NCBI GenBank assembly: GCA_031267635.1
Contig: JAIRYX010000415.1
Location: 1 to 6,082 of the forward strand
Length of the DNA stretch: 6,082 nt
Reading direction: 5' to 3'
From: Planctomycetaceae bacterium
Lineage (GTDB): Bacteria > Planctomycetota > Planctomycetia > Pirellulales > Thermoguttaceae
The notes under the pieces were generated by a model, which was given only the letters and a program-made list of their open reading frames with translations, was not told where the DNA came from and ran no database searches. The translations under genes and the position numbers were made by a program. Of this stretch, positions 5,430-6,082 are shown in pieces (positions within the stretch are counted from its first letter, which is position 1; each line of letters starts with the position of its first letter).

Positions 5430-5902
5430 TGCACGCAAAAAATAGAAAGAGAAATTCGGCGTGTTTATTAGAGCGAAAAATGGTAGAAATTGCGAAAAAA
5501 CAACAAAAAATCAAGATGAAAAAATTTTACCTGCCGTTAATTTTTCTTGTTTTGAGAGTTAATAACGTCCTTTTCCGTCGTGATATTTACTGGTTTTGCC
5601 GTGATATTTGATAGTTCACCGTGATATTTGCGGGCGGATAAAGAAAGAATGTAACTAGTCGTCCCTGAAAAAGTTCCAGTGAACATTTCATCGTCGCGAT
5701 CTTCAGCCACAAGTTCATTTGGTTCACAAGCCAAGCGGCATAGCAAGGCGAATACGAAAAAATCAGCTCGGAATTGGGCGGTTCGCCGTTTCTTTGATGA
5801 CAGTTGCGCAACCGGACACGGAACGGGCAAGAGTGTTGTCCGTTAGTTTCTGAATCCGTTCTCGGAGTCGTGAAAGTCACGTAAAGGAGAAGAAGAGTGT
5901 CG
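5430..5902. other. Gene-free region between the IS5-type element and the sigma-54 promoter
   Basis: About 470 bp without a supportable gene. Overlapping minus-strand frames of 97 codons (5830-5537 and 5880-5587) lack a ribosome binding site and recognisable motifs, and they exclude one another. A short plus-strand frame (5429-5611) is similarly unsupported. The part nearest the promoter is A-rich and holds three CGTGATATTT repeats. The part nearest 5900 is probably the terminal portion of the IS. Confidence 0.6.
5579..5629. repeat. Three CGTGATATTT direct repeats at two-helical-turn spacing
   Basis: CGTGATATTT occurs at 5579, 5600 and 5620, so repeat starts are 21 and 20 bp apart and all lie on roughly the same face of the helix. 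The second and third copies extend to CCGTGATATTTG. They are centred about 200 bp upstream of the predicted sigma-54 start, within the range used by enhancer-binding proteins. Their role as activator sites is inference; the repeats themselves are exact. Confidence 0.6.
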
Positions 5903-6082
5903 CTAGAGCTTGCGTAGAATTTTCTTCATGTTGAATCCCGCCGCAGCGCCAATCGCGTTCAAAATATCGCCCGTCACGCCACGCAAAAAGTTGCGACATA
6001 AACGATGACCGCTTTTTAAGTGTCCGATGATCGGCTCAATACTGCTCCGCCGTTTCTTGCGACGTTTTTCACAACCGCGAAG
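5831..6082 (-). mobile_element. IS5-type insertion sequence, transposase C-terminal end (partial)
   Basis: The transposase terminus at 5903 shows that an IS end lies shortly below it. GAGTGTTGTCC at 5831-5841 has the general look of an IS5-group terminal repeat, but the partner end is outside the window, so 5831 is only a guess at the boundary. Confidence 0.4.
5903..6082 (-). CDS. IS5-family DDE transposase, C-terminal 59 residues (partial)
   Basis: The frame is open from the window edge to a TAG at 5905-5903. It begins LRGCEKRRKKRRSSIEPIIG, continues HLKSGHRLCRNFLRGVTGDI and ends LNAIGAAAGFNMKKILRKL. The segment RSSIEPIIGHLK has R-x3-E-x6-K spacing, the C1 signature of IS4/IS5-type transposases, with Glu as the third catalytic acid. 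The ending 'GDxINAxxAAAGFNxKKxLRKL' is the usual C-terminus of IS5-family proteins carried by many proteobacteria and planctomycetes. The C-terminus looks intact; the rest lies beyond 6082. The gene runs toward the DUF1559 operon but is separated from it by more than 500 bp containing a dedicated promoter, so read-through is possible but not needed. Confidence 0.85.
   Translation of the reverse strand, partial: LRGCEKRRKKRRSSIEPIIGHLKSGHRLCRNFLRGVTGDILNAIGAAAGFNMKKILRKL

Noticed and set aside
4014..5438. Longer start for the DUF1559 gene at 5438
   Set aside because: The extra 40 residues would be encoded by the sigma-54 promoter and leader; the ATG at 5318 has AAAGGA at proper spacing.
5429..5611. 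Plus-strand 60-codon frame
   Set aside because: No ribosome binding site, low-complexity A-rich composition, and it runs across the presumed regulatory repeats.
5537..5830. Minus-strand 97-codon frame upstream of the DUF1559 gene, and the overlapping 97-codon frame 5587-5880
   Set aside because: No ribosome binding site, no recognisable motif, the two frames exclude each other, and the repeats inside change frame between copies. More likely non-coding promoter and IS-flank sequence.

Overview
This window looks like a fragment of a Planctomycetota (or closely related PVC) genome, moderately AT-rich. The evidence is a DUF1559 prepilin-like protein with the planctomycete hallmark sequence around LPAVQAAREAARR, a small lipoprotein of the kind usually found beside such proteins, and a run of secreted sulfatases. 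Every supportable gene is on the minus strand, so the biology reads from high to low coordinates. No organism name can be justified from the sequence alone.

Reading in gene order: (1) 6082-5903 is the C-terminal end of an IS5-type DDE transposase, cut by the window edge. (2) About 5902-5319 is gene-free. It holds three CGTGATATTT direct repeats spaced 21 and 20 bp apart, a textbook sigma-54 promoter (TTGGCAC-N5-TTGCAT, 5407-5424), and an AT-rich leader. (3) 5318-4014 is the DUF1559 protein. It begins with an in-gene (TTGAC)6 tract and carries two prepilin-like motifs instead of one. (4) 3988-3455 is a small lipoprotein with a carboxypeptidase-regulatory-like/transthyretin-like fold signature. 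(5) 3449-1938 and 1905-577 are two full-length exported formylglycine-type sulfatases. (6) 562-458 is a 30-bp-arm inverted repeat that closes the block. (7) 363-175 is the first 63 codons of a third sulfatase. It is broken by an insertion sequence whose ISAzo13/Rhodopirellula-type transposase starts at 103 and runs off the window.

Genes 3 to 5 are spaced by 25, 5 and 32 nt and most likely form one transcript driven by the sigma-54 promoter. The products form a coherent cell-surface set: a pseudopilin-like surface protein, an anchored lipoprotein and secreted sulfatases for desulfating polysaccharides or glycans. The most interesting prediction is that this set could be both sigma-54 controlled and phase-variable. 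The pentanucleotide tract lies 8 nt inside the first gene, and gain or loss of one unit runs into a nearby stop in either alternative frame. Both flanks are insertion sequences, and one of them has already destroyed a sulfatase.
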